This document shows, one piece after another, positions 27,012-40,122 of a DNA stretch of 64,000 nt. Under the pieces are notes generated by a model, which had not been told where the DNA came from, ran no database searches, and saw nothing but the letters and a program-made list of their open reading frames with translations. Position numbers and translations under genes: made by a program. The DNA comes from Ichthyophthirius multifiliis (lineage: Eukaryota; Ciliophora; Oligohymenophorea; Hymenostomatida). The stretch spans positions 1 to 64,000 of the forward strand of contig NW_004086378.1 in assembly GCF_000220395.1 (NCBI RefSeq), in the 5' to 3' direction. Within the stretch, counting starts at the first letter, position 1; each line of letters opens with the position of its first letter.

Positions 27012-27427
27012 TCATTCGTAATCTGAAGTTTATGACTATGACTATATTTTTTATTCTTTTTATTTTTTTTCTATTCTCTTTCAGTTCTTTAGCATGGGGC
27101 ATAAGGATGAGTTCTAGCTTTATGTCCTCCTAATTATTATCTAGTCTTGAATTATTTATTACAGCAAACACAGACGAAAGTTTTAATACCATCAATTATT
27201 TTAACAGATGGGAAAAGCTTAGGTTTTTATTTAGAGATTTTCTTATATTTTTTAGTTCTTTTAGGAATTTCTGGATTTTCTAAAAGCTTTTTACAAGATG
27301 CTCTATTATATTAGTTATAATCTAATGAGTTTTCTTCTTAGAAATATTTAAGTTTCTTCTAAATGTCCATATAGTCATTTTAAAAACAGAAAGAATCATC
27401 TAAAGATGCTTTATTTTATTTATCCAT
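27012..27427 (-). CDS. Small C2H2 zinc-finger protein, frame slip near the end
   Basis: The minus-strand ORF starts MDKQNKASLDDSFCFQ and contains one C2H2 finger at residues about 90-115: FVCVCCNKQFKTRQQLGGH, then KARTH (C-x2-C-x12-H-x4-H). The QxLGGH core is the form typical of plant Q-type fingers. Downstream the frame has no nearby TGA, but adding one base in the A8 run near 27061-27068 gives a natural end (QSQSQTSDYE, TGA at 27014-27012), so a homopolymer miscount is suspected. Probably nucleic-acid-binding; targets unknown. There is no intron in this model. Confidence 0.65.
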
Positions 27428-27553
27428 TTCTAAAATATTTTAGTTATTGTTTTAGGTTATTTATATTTACTATTTTTTTTTTTTTTTTTTATTTTTTTTT
27501 TTTTTTTTTTTTTGGAAGTATAAAAAAAATATATATTTTAAATTTTATTTTAC

Positions 27554-27709
27554 TTTGTTTTGTAAGCATAGTTATTATATGCTAGTTTATATATTAGTAC
27601 CGTTTTCATTTTCAAATATATAAGAAAGGCAATTCTCTAGTTAAAAGAAATTATCAAAAGCCTAATAATAGCTTAATATTGCATTAGTTATAAATTTTCT
27701 TTTATTCAT
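27554..27709 (-). CDS. Possible short exon or ORF upstream of the zinc-finger gene
   Basis: The ORF starts MNKRKFITNAILSYYQAFDN and reaches a good GTAAAA donor after 52 codons. Joining it to the TTTTAG acceptor at 27430 puts the zinc-finger gene out of frame, so it is not simply its first exon unless a base is miscalled. It has no stop of its own before the poly-A/T tract. Unrecognised. Confidence 0.3.
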
Positions 27710-28582
27710 TTTTTTGTTAAATTTAATTTAATTTATTAAAATATTTTTTTTATTTTTTTTGCTAAATTATATAAATTATAAAATTAACGTTAATATCTTT
27801 TATTTATATAAATTCAAAAAGTAATTTAGCTAGTTTTTTTATTTTATATAAAAACAATTAATTTTTTTCAGTTATATTAGTTTTAAAAAGAATATATTAA
27901 TATTAATTAAATTTATATAAATATTATATTTTTATATGTCCTATGAAAAATATTTAAAATTAATATTGGATAAGGTTTATATTAAAAAAACTTATTAAAT
28001 AGAAAAACATTTTTAATTATTATGATTTTGAAGTATTTTTTAATTAAATTATTGAAGATTTATTTAATTAAATAATATATTTTTTAATCAATTTTAACTA
28101 ACAAAATATAATAGTAAATATTATTATTTTTAATTCTTATAACTTAAATACTTATCTTATATATTAATTAAATTAATTTTTAATTATGTTATTATAATTT
28201 TTGTTTATTTAATAATAAAATGATATTTATATTTTTATTAATATTGCTTTAGCTAAGTATTTTTTTATTTTATGTTATTATCAATTTTTTTTAAAAAAAT
28301 TAAAAAATAAATTATCAACTAATGTATTAGTCCTAAATTTTATATTATATATTAAACTTAAAATTGAACATTAACTTTATTTTATTTTTTTATTTTTTAT
28401 ATATACTATTTTAATTTTTATGTGGTTTTATAAATTTTCCTTTTTATTAATTTTTATAAATATAGTTATATTTACATAAAGTAATTATTTATATTTAAAT
28501 TAAAAATCAATTTTAGAAATTAAAATTTTTAAAAATTTTACTTAATAAAAACAAAAAAATAGCTCTTATATCAAAATAAAAA
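27710..28582. other. Intergenic A+T-rich spacer
   Basis: No coding pattern seen on either strand. It separates the divergent zinc-finger and DNAAF5-like genes and so probably holds both promoters; no element could be identified. Confidence 0.6.
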
Positions 28583-29743
28583 ATGGAAAATTACGAAGAA
28601 ATTTTAAAAACTTATTAAAGAGATATAAATTGTATAATTGACGATGTAATTAAAAAATAAAAAATAACTATTTTTCTTATTAATTCATAAAAGGATAGAA
28701 ATATTAGATTTAGGGGTTTGAATAACATTTTTAAATAAGTATTTTGTGTAAATACTCCTATCCATGATTTAATTTAATTTTTTCAAACAAATTTAATTAA
28801 AAATCTACTTAGAGCTATAGATGATTAAGTCGAAAAAAACCGAACTAATGCTTTAAATATAATTGAAAAGTAAAACATTTTATCAAAAAAAATAAAAAAA
28901 ATAAATTCTAATAACCAAATTAAATACAAAAGATATTTTGAAAAAGTAAAAGAAAACAATATTACAGATATTGATAAAGATATAAATATATAAATAATCT
29001 AAAAATTATCTTAAAGGATAAATACGTTACCTTACGCAGAGCATAGTAAATTTAAAATAATAAACTTTAATTAACAAAACAAAACAAAATAGGTGAAGAA
29101 ATACGCCTTTAAATCGTTTTAATATTGACTGCTATATTAAAATAGCGTGCTTTAGACTTTGTACCTATTGTAGGGGATTTTTCAGTAGCAGTATCTAGAA
29201 TTTTGTTAGATTAATATCCTGAAGTTAAAAAATCGGCTGCCATTTTATTAGATGAATGTTCTATTCATTTAAAACATTATATAGGGTTCCATGGATTAGG
29301 TATAGTGAAATCATTAGCTAAAAATCTAGAGCATTAACATTCTAAAGTAAGAAAATAAACAATCTAAGCTCTTACTAAATTTTTGCTTTGTGAAGGGGCT
29401 GGAACATTATATGAGCATGTAAGCTCTTGTTATAAAAAAATGGTTAATGATAAAATTAATGACGTTAGAAAATTAAGTATCCATATATATATATATATAT
29501 ATTTCAATATTTTTTGTTTTAATTTATACCTTTTTTTTTATATAAGGTTATGAATGTGTGGCTGAACTTTTAAATGGATTTTCTATTAAAAATTTAAGAA
29601 CTTATGAATCTGATTTAGTACTGTTATTATTAAATAGTTTAAATGATGAAGTTTAGGCTTTAGTAGAATAAGGACAAAAACTTTTGGAAGAATGCGGGAT
29701 GAAAAGAAAACTTCTTGCTTTAGAATTAAATGAACTTAATTGA
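28583..29743 (+). CDS. DNAAF5/HEATR2-like dynein assembly factor (short)
   Basis: Exons 28583-29045, 29093-29476 and 29547-29743 (introns 47 and 70 nt, GTAAAT..AATAG and GTATCC..ATAAG), phases 1 and 1, 347 residues. The protein is all-helical with HEAT repeats from about residue 160: FVPIVGDFSVAVSRILLDQY, PEVKKSAAILLDECS, HSKVRKQTIQALTKFLL, YKKMVNDKINDVRK and LLLLNSLNDEVQALVE. Spacing and motifs match the N-terminal third of animal DNAAF5 (HEATR2), a cytoplasmic factor needed to preassemble axonemal dynein arms. The family is usually about 850 residues; here the C-terminal two thirds are absent and the gene closes with TGA in spacer, so this is either a short form or a truncated paralogue. 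Confidence 0.75.
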
Positions 29744-30164
29744 TAATAATTTAACAAAAAAACAAAAAAAATATTAATAATGATATTAAAGAATGTTGTA
29801 TTTAAATTAAATATATATTTTTATTTATTATTAAAGTATTTTTATTTTTTTGTTAAATTTAGATGAAAGATATTTAATTAAAATTCAATAATTCTAAAAA
29901 AAGATTAATTTAAAAATAAATTTATTTAAAAAAAAAAATACGTGTATATATAAATTATTTATTATATTAATTTTAATCTTATTATTTTGAAAAAAAAATA
30001 TTTATTTTTATTTATGTAAAAAATAATTATAGAAAACTAATAAATATAAAAAACATCATAAATAAAAAATATCAATTAAATAAATAGCCATAATATTTTT
30101 TACTCATAAAGATTAATATATATTAATTTTAATTAATAGCAATCAAATTTCAAAAAATAAAAAG
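29744..30164. other. Intergenic spacer
   Basis: A/T-only sequence between two plus-strand genes. No gene or recognisable element. Confidence 0.7.
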
Positions 30165-32480
30165 ATGCAAGCAAAATAATTTAGAATTTAATCTTTAAAT
30201 CAACTCCAGTAAATATAAAAGTAGCCATCTGACTAGAACTTAGAAAATTTAGAATTTCATCAATCATCTGTATAAAAAAAAAAGATTTTAAGTTTAACTA
30301 TTATTGAATTTGAAACACAAAAAATATCTAAAAATAATAACTAAAAATCATATATAAACTAATATAAAGACAACTATAACTAACAAACAAAACAACTATC
30401 TTGTTGTTAAATAAATTCTGATATGCTATAATTTTCACCTGAAAAAAAAAAAAAACAAGACTTTGTAAGATTGGATGAGTAAAAATCAAGAGTTGAATTC
30501 GAAAATAAATAAGACAAATTAAAATACTAATTTGCTAATACAAAGATTGGTTTCTAATGTAGAACTTAGGCTATAAAAAATGACTCTTATTTGAAAAAAA
30601 TGCCTGAATTAGATTCTGCTAATTTAAGATAAAGTTAAGAACATAATAAAAAGATTTATAATAAATATTACTAATATGTAAGGGATAATAATTTAAAAAA
30701 AATTGTAATAGAGCCTCAAATGAATTAAAATGGAGCTAATTTTAGACCTTATATTAATAATATGAGTAGTACTAATAGTCCTTCAAAATAATAATAATGG
30801 AAACATAATTAATTTGATATATAACTTGATTAAAAAAGTCCTGAGAGATAATTAAATAATTACAAAATGCCTTCTTATATTGAAATAGATGAAGATAATT
30901 CTAATGGAAAAATTTAATATAATAAAAACTCAATCATTTTTTAAGAAAAAAAATTGCCTTCTATTAATAAATACTAATAAAAAATTTTTTCACCTCTAAA
31001 ATCGCCTTTAAAAATAGACATGTAGAAAAATTCACTTTATATTTAATAATAAATATAAAAAAAAATGAATATAAAAGATTCAACAATAGGCGAGAAAGGC
31101 GATAATATTGATAAATATAAGATTTAATATAAATTGAGTATTTAAGAATGTATTCCTTTATTTAGAAATTAGCTTTATTAAAGTATTTAAAACGAATAGT
31201 TTTTTTAAGAATATATTATTAATTCTAATTTAAATGCTGATTAATTTGTTTTTCATATTATTGCATTTATTTAGAGAGTATTTGGATAAAAAAATAACTC
31301 GGAAGAGTTTAAGAATTTCAAAGTTTCGGAGAAAATATAAAATTTTGTGTGTGATTTATGCGTTTAGATATTGAATTAATAATAAATTAATAGTTAAATT
31401 TTTCAAAAAATGTTTCATCAAAAAGCTTAATAGGTTCTTTCTTCGAAAAATTTAGTAGAAGAATTAGGAGGGTTTACCAGAATTAATGCTATTCTTGAAA
31501 GTGTAGTTAATTTTTTAAATTCAGACTATCAAATAGACATTAGAGAATAAGTTTTGTAATAAAAAGATGATATTTTAGAAGCTATATAGTATTTTTTATT
31601 AGGAAATTATAAGCATTTTGGTATTTTTGCGGAAAAAATTAGATAAAATTATTAAATGAGTATTGTAGATTTTTTTTTACTGAAATTTAGTGTATTTGAG
31701 GTATGTAAAATATAGAATGTTTAATAAAAAATATATTATGAAATTTTAGAAAAAATGGAAAAATGTAGGTTCTTTTTATTCGAACATGATAAGATTTTAA
31801 GCGATTAGAATTTCAAAGAATTTTTAGTATCTGAAATGTAAAAAAATAAATAGATTATGGTCTATTTCGAAGGTACTTAGGATTTCAATTTGAGTCTTTT
31901 TATTGATTTTTTTTTGAATTTTTTATATGGAAATTTAAAGGTGGGAGAATTTAAGGATTTTCTTTAGAAAAAAGTAAAAAATGGTGTTTTATGTGAAAAA
32001 CTTGCTAATAATTTGGAAAATTTTGCTAGTAAATATTGTTGTAATAAAGATGTGATTGAATATTTTTAAACATATTTAGTATAAATAGAAATTAAGTTTT
32101 CTAAACTTAAGTAATTAATTATTAATAAATAAAATGAAAAGAAAATTATTGAGAACATTTAATTATTTCAATAAAAGTTTTTTGAATATATGGAAAATTA
32201 AATTTTATAGGAAAATGGTTAAATAAATTAATAGTATAAAAGATTAGCAAAAGATGGTATCTTTATTTAGTATATTTTATGTTTTTTCGATGATGAGTTT
32301 GAAATTTATTCAATTTTTGATGTTTTAGCAATACATTTTTTCATTAAAATTAGTAAAAATGTTTTTGAATTTTGGATTGATTATTTAAAAAGATTTATGT
32401 TATAAGAATTATATACTTAAACATAAATTGACTAGTTTTGCATATTATTAGATTATTATTCTTTGTTTAATTATATATGA
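30165..32480 (+). CDS. 771-residue helical protein, function unknown
   Basis: One uninterrupted ciliate-code ORF from ATG 30165 to TGA 32478-32480. The first 330 residues are polar, Asn/Gln/Lys/Ser-rich and probably disordered, with short Ser-Pro sites (FSPEK, FSPLKSPLK). Residues about 340-771 are predicted helical with a strongly mixed Phe/Leu/Lys/Glu pattern (LGGFTRINAILESVVNFL, LEAIQYFLLGNYKHFGIF), reminiscent of armadillo/MIF4G-like helical arrays, but I cannot place it in a family. No transmembrane segment or signal peptide. An intron in the N-terminal third (GTATAA near 30280) is possible but not needed for the frame. Confidence 0.75.
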
Positions 32481-32645
32481 TTTTATATATTTTAATTTTT
32501 TAGAATATTTCTATTAAATTTTTTACATATATAAATAATATTTTTTAAGATATTTTTTTTTTTTATATATACAAAAAAAAATAAAAAAATCTAAAAAGAT
32601 AAAAATAACTACATCAAGATATTACAGTAAAATATAAAAAAATAA

Positions 32646-34342
32646 ATGCTAAACATATTCAAATAAGTTCGTTATTTTTCATTCCAAAAACAATCCACAT
32701 TTGCATTCCCTTAATTAACATTCTAAGACCAGAAATATCCGACCAAAATACAAATAAAAAAGCAATTAAATGAGTAAGACTTTAACTAATTTTAATATAA
32801 ATAATTGACAAAATAAAATTAATAATAATGGCTTTACCCTTCTACATAAACTTAATTATTAGTAAATTTTTGTATACAAGAAGAAGATTAGAAAAAAAAA
32901 TTAAATAAATTATTTTCATAAGGAGCTTAATGTGTAAGAGCTTTACATTCAAAACAAATCGATTAAGTAGATTTATTATTTGATCAAGATTTCTCATAAG
33001 AAGAAATTTAGCATTTTTTGAAAGGTTTTTTATTAGCAAATTACAAATTTAAACTTGTTTAGGAAGAAAAAGCTTTAGTAAATTAAGAATCTGAAAAAGA
33101 CTAAGAAAATAATGATTTGAAATTTTAACCAGTTTAAGATATAAATATACCAAATTCAAGCCAAGAAGAAATTGATTTTGCCTAAAAAGTTGCTTTTTAT
33201 ACTTTATATGCGCGTTAATTAAGTAATTTAAGGGCAAATGTGGTTACTACATCTTTTATTTTGGATGAATGCAAAATTTTGCATTAGTAAAATCTTTAAA
33301 AAATCCATTTAGAATATATATAAGGAGATGAATTATTAAAATAAGATTTAAATTTAATACATGCAGTTGGAAAAGCTTCATAGAATCCTCCGACTTTAAT
33401 CAATCTCACATATAGAGGAAACCAGAAAAGCAAAGACATTGATATTGCTTTTATTGGAAAAGGTGTATGCTTTGACGCTGGTGGTTTAAATATTAAACCT
33501 ACAGGATTTATGGAAACAATGTATTAGGATAAATGTGGTAAAAAAAAAATAATAAATAATATATAAATAAATAAATATATATATATATTTATATATATTT
33601 ATATATATTTATATATGTATCTATTTATATATAATATTTTTTTTATTTAAAATATATTTTAATAGGAGCTATTAGTACTTTAAGTGCATTTAGAGCAGCT
33701 GTTGAATTAGATTTGTAAGTAAATTTAACTTGTACTTTGGGTGTTGTTGAAAATTTCCTTTCTTCAAATAGTTATAGACCTTCTGATATTATTAAAAGTC
33801 ATAAAGGGCTTACTGTTGAAATCGGAAATACTGATGCTGAAGGAAGGCTTGTTTTAGCAGATTGTATGAGTTGGACTTAATAAAAATATAAACCCAAAGT
33901 ATAATATATATTTTATTTTATTATTATTTATTTATAGACTATGATTGAACTTTCGACTTTAACAGGAGCATGTGTTGTCGCTTTAGGTGAAGAAATGGCT
34001 GGATTGTTTTCTAATTGTGATGATTTGAGTAAAGAATTCGAAGATTTAAGTAAAGTTACAGGGGAATTGTTATGGAGATTACCTATTCATAGTTCTCATA
34101 GAAAATAAATGAAAGGAACTTTTAGTGATTTAACTAATAGTGGGAAGTCTAGGTACGGAGGAGCTAGCTCAGCTGCGGCATTTTTGGAAAATTTTGTTGA
34201 AAAAGATGTAAAGTGGGTTCATTTGGATATTGCTGGACCTGTTGAAAGTAAATCTGATTAAGGACATTTGAGTGCTGGAATGACTGGTTTCGGAGTCTAA
34301 CTTTTAATTCATTTTTTAAAATAAAGAGAAAATAAACTTTGA
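32646..34342 (+). CDS. M17 leucyl-aminopeptidase-family enzyme
   Basis: Exons 32646-33537, 33666-33898 and 33938-34342 (introns 128 and 39 nt, phases 1 and 0), 509 residues. Removes N-terminal residues from peptides using two metal ions. The catalytic domain is clear: [17 protein letters not shown] (metal-binding Lys and Asp, about residue 270), the M17 signature [13 protein letters not shown] (about 352), then [36 protein letters not shown] and HLDIAGPV. The first 21 residues ([19 protein letters not shown]) are basic, amphipathic and acid-free, suggesting mitochondrial import; this is inference. The start is the first ATG of the open frame. Length fits the family. Confidence 0.92.
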
Positions 34343-34746
34343 AAAATATTTGATTTATTTTGTTTTGTAATTTTTTAAAATTATTTTTGTTTTCTTTTTT
34401 TATATTCATTTAACATCAGAAATATAAAATTAAAAAAATTTATTTATTTTGTGTTTAAAATAAAAAAAAATATATATTAAATTTGTAAATATCTAATTAA
34501 TAAAATAAATTAAATTGTTTATAATATTTTATATTTTATTAAATAAATAAATAATAATATTTATATTTTATATAATTGAAAATTAACTTTTTTGCTTTTT
34601 TTTACAAAATTATTTAGAAAGTTAAAGTATAAAAATATAAATTAAAAAAAAAAAAAAAATATCAAAGAAAGAAAGAAAGATTAAAAAAATAAAAATAATA
34701 CTTTTTAAAAAAACTAATAAATAAAAATAAAAGAAAAAAAAAAAAT
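34343..34746. other. Intergenic spacer upstream of eL8
   Basis: A/T-rich with poly-A runs at 34648-34660 and 34735-34745 directly before the eL8 start and a GAAAGAAAGAAAGA purine run at 34666-34679. Probably the promoter/5' UTR of the ribosomal protein gene; no defined motif recognised. Confidence 0.5.
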
Positions 34747-35481
34747 ATGGTAAATATATAAAAAAGCAAAATTTTAACAATTAAAAAATATATTTTATAT
34801 AATAAAAGCCTAAAGCTCCCAAGAAAGTAACTAAATAAGCGAACAAAAAAGTAGAAAAAAAAAGAAACCCCTTATTCCAAAGCAGACCTAGAAGTTTCAG
34901 AGTAGGAGGAGATATTTAACCCGAAAGAGATTTAACCAGATTTGTAAGATGGCAAAAATATGTAACACTTTAAAGATAAAAACGTATTTTACTATAAAGA
35001 CTTAAAGTACCTCCTTAAATCCATTAATTCTCTCGTACTTTAGATAAAAACCATTCAACTAACTTGTTCAAATTACTTTAAAAATACAAACCTGAAACTC
35101 CTTAAGAAAAAAAACAAAGATTAGTTGAAGCTGCTAACAACAAAGCTTAAGGAAAAAAAGTTGATTAAAAGAAACCTTTTGTTTTAAAATACGGTTTGAA
35201 TCACATCACTACTTTAGTTGAAAATAAAGAAGCCAGATTAGTAGTTATTGCTCATGATGTTGATCCTATTGAAATCGTTATTTTCCTTCCTTAACTATGT
35301 AGAAAATAAGGAATTCCTTATGCTTTAGTTAAAGGTATATTATTTTAATACTTTCGCTTTAATAAATTTTTTATATAGGTAAAGCAGCTCTTGGTTAATT
35401 AGTTAATAAAAAAACTGCTACTGCTGTTGCTCTTACAAGTGTTAGACCTGAAGTAAAAATATATAAATGAAATATATATGA

Positions 35482-35543
<62 letters not shown>

Positions 35544-35731
35544 TAAATAAATTTTTAAAGGATAAAGTTGCTCTTGATAATTTAGCTAGCACCTTCTTAA
35601 CTAACTATAACAATAATGAAGAATTAAGAAAAACTTGGGGAGGAAATATTTTAGGTGCCAAATCACAACATAGAGTTGATGCTTAAGCTTAAGCTGTTAA
35701 AGATGAATAACTCAAAAAATCTAAACTTTGA
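34747..35731 (+). CDS. RPL7A: 60S ribosomal protein eL8 (L7a)
   Basis: Exons 34747-34749 (the ATG alone), 34809-35334, 35379-35452 and 35561-35731, with introns of 59, 44 and 108 nt; phases fit, 257 residues. Component of the large cytosolic ribosomal subunit. Family marks: [42 protein letters not shown], the L7Ae RNA-binding core [20 protein letters not shown] followed by [20 protein letters not shown], and [16 protein letters not shown]. An intron right after the start codon is common in ciliate ribosomal protein genes. The codons lean toward a few favoured triplets compared with neighbours, as expected for high expression. The third intron holds an (AT)n tract. Confidence 0.97.
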
Positions 35732-36087
35732 TTACGATATTTTTATTTTATAAAAGTATTTATATGTGCATTCATTTTTATTAATTTAGAGAAAAAAATA
35801 AAAAAATATATATGTGTGTCAATGCCAATTTTTTATTTAAATATTTAATATTTTAATTTTTTATATAATAAATATAAATTAATTTATAAAATATTAAATA
35901 TGTTTTAATTTTTTGATATACATATTCTATTTTTACATGAAAAAAAGGGAAAAATAATAATGATTTTATTATTTATATTAAATAAAATCTGTTTTATTAT
36001 TTAATATGTCAATAATTTTTAGCAAACTTTAATTATTTTTGAAATCAAAAAATTATAAATATACAATAATATATGAGTAATAAATGC
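35732..36087. other. Short convergent spacer
   Basis: The region between the eL8 stop and the stop of the opposite-strand channel gene. A/T-rich, no feature seen. Confidence 0.7.
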
Positions 36088-39000
36088 TCATTTGCTATCT
36101 TTTATTTCATCATCTCCTTCATATTCTTCTAAATATTTTTTATAAAAGAAATATTGTGTTATTTTTTTAAAAAGCTTATGTTTGTTAAGCTTTATAATAT
36201 TTTTTATATCTTTAATTAGTTCTAAAGATTACTATTAATTAAGTTTTTAATTATTTATAGCTATATTTTAATATTATTCATTAATTACTTAAATATAATC
36301 AGATTAAATTATTTATGTTTTATTATCTAAAATATTTTAAATTAAATGAATAACAATAAAACCTTTTTAAATACTATTTATTGCAAAAGATTCTTACTCA
36401 ATAATATCTTTTAAGCCTTATTATACTTTAGAAGTTTATATTATTTATTTTATTTTCTATTAAATTATTTACTGTTTATTATTTATAAATGGTATAAAAA
36501 TAATATTTCCTTCACAAATTTATGAAAATTCCAGACTTTTAAAATAAAAATTATTTGAAAAACCCTATTATTATTTGAAAAAATTAGCAAATAAAATATC
36601 TAAACATGATTTTCTATTTGTAAAATTTTATAATATATATATTTATGTTTCTTCTTATTCAAATATTTTATCAAAATAATTCCATGGTCCTATCAACTAA
36701 TCTTATATTTAATAATTTCCATTTACATCATTAATAGTAAACCAATTGTTTTATTCAGTTTAATAAAGTATTTTAAAATCGGTATAATTATTTAAAATTA
36801 AACTATTAAACTTTTTTCTAAATCACAATATACTTGGATAAATAATTATATTTACATATAATTGAACCTAATATATTAATTATAAATGTTTAATAATTAT
36901 ATTTTTACTTTAAGATATTTTAGAAATGAAATAAATAGCTGGATTATTATTTCCATAAGCTATTTAAGGAAATATTTTCTAAAATATCACCTAGTTCTTA
37001 TCCGAATTTATCTTTAAAAAATTAAAATTCTGTTTTTTGAATTTTAGATATATCTAATTATTAAAGAAGGGCATTATTAATAATATTTTACTAATTTTTA
37101 GTATTAATTTCTTTATTTAAATTATTTATTTTTTCCTTCTATAAATAATTAAATATTTCTTTTCCGAAAATTTCAATTTAATCATTATTAGGTTTATCTT
37201 AAATTTAAAAATTTTATTATTTTTTATCATTTTAATTACAATGTTTTAATAAAATCAAGTTTTATTTGTAAAAGTTAATTAATTATTTATTATCATAATA
37301 ATAAAACTAAAGTTCTTCTTCTTTTTATTTATTATCTCTTTATATTTTTAATAAAGCTTTTATTTTTTATCTCCATAATTATAATTTAGTTAATGGTAAA
37401 TTATTTTAATTTGTATTAATATTAGGAATTATCTTAACTTCATTATAATTTTTATCTTATTCTAAATCAATTAAAATTATTTTATTACTATTAAAATCAT
37501 TTTCATTTGTTGTTAATGATTTCATAATCCTTTTTTCTATTTACTAATTTTATGAATAAAGACTAATATTTTCATTTCTTATGCTATATTTTTTGTATGT
37601 TATTTATCTTTATGCTTAATTAGGTTTTTAATCTTGTTTAATATCTTAAATTTATTCTTTTTTTTTCTATAGAAGATCAAATTAATGACTAGTTTATATT
37701 TTTAAAGTACCCTTTTTACCTATTAATTTAAATATTTCCCACATATTACCACTTATTAAAGAAAGAATAAATATAGAAAAAAAATTAAAAGTATTAAAAT
37801 ATAATAAACTTAAAAAAAAACTATCAAATTTATAAGCATAATCAAATTAAATTTAACTCCATCCTGCTGAAATCGAAACCTAAAGTAAAATTAAAAAAGC
37901 GCCTTAAATAGAATTAAAATTAGCATAACTTAATATATATTATATTTAAAACAAAACAAAAAAAACAAAAAATTATGTTTTTACCTACAAGAATCAAAAT
38001 CTTAATTTTCCTTATTTTAAATTTAATAAATAGAGCACATTTAACTAGTGTATTTAGAGTTTTAATTATACTTTCTGGGATGAATTGTAGTAAAAATTTC
38101 GACTCCAATAACTGAATAAATATAAAAAGCTACAAAAAGAATAATTGAAAATCTTAATACTATGGGTATACAAATGAATATTTAAGATATTAATTTTTGG
38201 ACTCTTTAAATTATTATATATAAATTTGAAAAATATTGCATTATGTTTCTATCTCTAATATATTTAAGATATTTTAATAATTTAATTATTTTTTTTATTT
38301 TTAATAATCTTATAGCATTAAACATTTTAATAATTCTATGTTCTACTACATTATTACCATAATTATCATATAAGAACTTGTATTTTTTATTTAAAACAAA
38401 ATAAAAAAATATATATATTTACTTAAAATAATATGCTTAAAAAATCTATTTGATTTATATTATTATTGAAATATTTTTATACGCCTAAAACAATAATTTT
38501 AGCAAAAGCCTCAAAAACATTTACTAATAAGACAAATGATTCTAATATTGAACAAAAATATACTAATTATATAACTTTTTAATGATAAGCAACAAAATTT
38601 ATTATAATATTTACAAATGCAATAATTTCTACAACTAATATTAATTATATACATTTTTTTTCTAATATAAAATATTAAAGTTTAAACTTATTATTCAAAT
38701 ATTGTCTGAAAATAATCCAAAATTTATATGGTTTCATTTTTAAAAGAGACAATTATGTATTTTATTCAGTAATATCAAGTAAATTTAAAAATTAACTAAT
38801 ATCAATAAAATTAGTTTATTAAATATTTTATTAAGAAATTTCATTCCATAATTATTAAGCTAAATGTTAAGATTATTCCCATACTTCTACTTTTCCATAA
38901 ACATATTCAAAAAAGCTAATAAATTTCTTCTTTTTAAGTATCTTTTTTTTATTACAAAGGCATTTAAAACAATAAATTAATGCTTCTCTTCTAATTATTC

Positions 39001-40122
39001 TATCAACTTTTTTTTTTATTTATATATTGAAACATGAATACTATAATTTTTTTTATTTACTCAATAATAAATTTAATCTATGTTAAGTAAAATCATTATA
39101 TAATACTGCAATAGGTATAGGTGAAAATAAAAGTAAAAACAAAACTAAATATGGAATATAATATAAAACATAGAATTTAGAAACATTCAAAACAGGTAAC
39201 ATTATTTATGGCCATAAGTCAAGAGTACTAATAATATATAAAGCATTTGCTGTTTTGAAAATATTTTTATAATCATAAGCATATTCTAATAAAATAATAA
39301 AAAAAAAAATTAAAAATATTTGTTTTATACAATCTTCATTAGTATTATCTAATCCATGCATTATATTTATTCCCATAAAAGCCCAAAAAAATGTTATAAT
39401 GGCATAAAAAATTATTATAACTAAAAAAGTAGTACTTGAATACATAATACTTTAGAAAATTCTGCTTATATTTTGTGAATTCATAATTATTTATATCGGT
39501 CTGAAAATTCTACCAAATCTAACAATAATTTATTTAGGAATATGGATAGTATAAATTAATAAATCTAAAGATATTATTGTAAATATCAAAGTTTTAATAA
39601 TAAAGATTTTCATTTTTAAAATCACTTATTTTTTGTTATATTTTTTATATTTAATAAAAGAAATCCTGTGTATTATTTCTAATGTAATATCGATTAATTG
39701 GAATTATAGAATAAAAAATTCAAGTATAATATGTATGCTTTATTATTTATGACTTACACTTTAGTCATATTAATTTACAGGTTCAAAAAACACTAAAAAA
39801 GTATGAATTATCGTACAAAACTATATAAAACATGTCCAAATGTAGGATGTTTATATAGTCCAAATTTACAAAATAAACTTTTTTCTTCTTTTTCTTCATC
39901 TATATCTAATCTTATTTATCTATAAAGCAAACCATCAATAAGAAATCTGTAGGATTTTTTTTATTAAATTGATAAATCTAATTTTATTATTAACTTTTAA
40001 ATTTATTCAAGTTATTTTTTATCTATAAATAAAAAATTCTTTCTTTTTTATTTTAAAAGTTCTTTATTTATATTTTTTTAAAGATTATTTTATTCCAAAC
40101 AATCTATTTATTAAATCGACAT
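36088..40122 (-). CDS. Two-domain (two-pore-like) voltage-gated cation channel
   Basis: Exons 40122-39870, 39792-38423, 38376-37985, 37928-36991 and 36959-36088 (introns 77, 46, 56 and 31 nt), phases all fit, about 1274 residues. Two six-helix channel domains. Domain I: S2-like helix with LIDITLEIIHRISF, S4 with VRFGRIFRPIQIIM (about 177), S5 and a pore loop with STLDLWPQIM (about 279), then S6. Domain II: S3 LLVNVFEAFAKIIVLGVQKY, a Lys/Arg-rich S4 NAIRLLKIKKIIKLLKYLKY (about 556), and a pore with FLILLQVSISAGWS (about 690) resembling Nav/Cav-type filters. A 530-residue cytoplasmic tail follows. The two-domain layout matches TPC channels; ion selectivity cannot be read from sequence alone. 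No EF-hands seen. The N-terminus is short and coiled-coil-like. Confidence 0.82.

Noticed and set aside
32842-34409. Minus-strand ORFs across the aminopeptidase gene
   Set aside because: Shadows of the M17 gene, which shows the catalytic signature on the plus strand.
39821-39869. Alternative 49-nt intron in the channel gene ending at 39821
   Set aside because: It puts the next exon in the wrong frame with a TGA within 12 codons; the 77-nt intron ending at 39793 keeps all phases.
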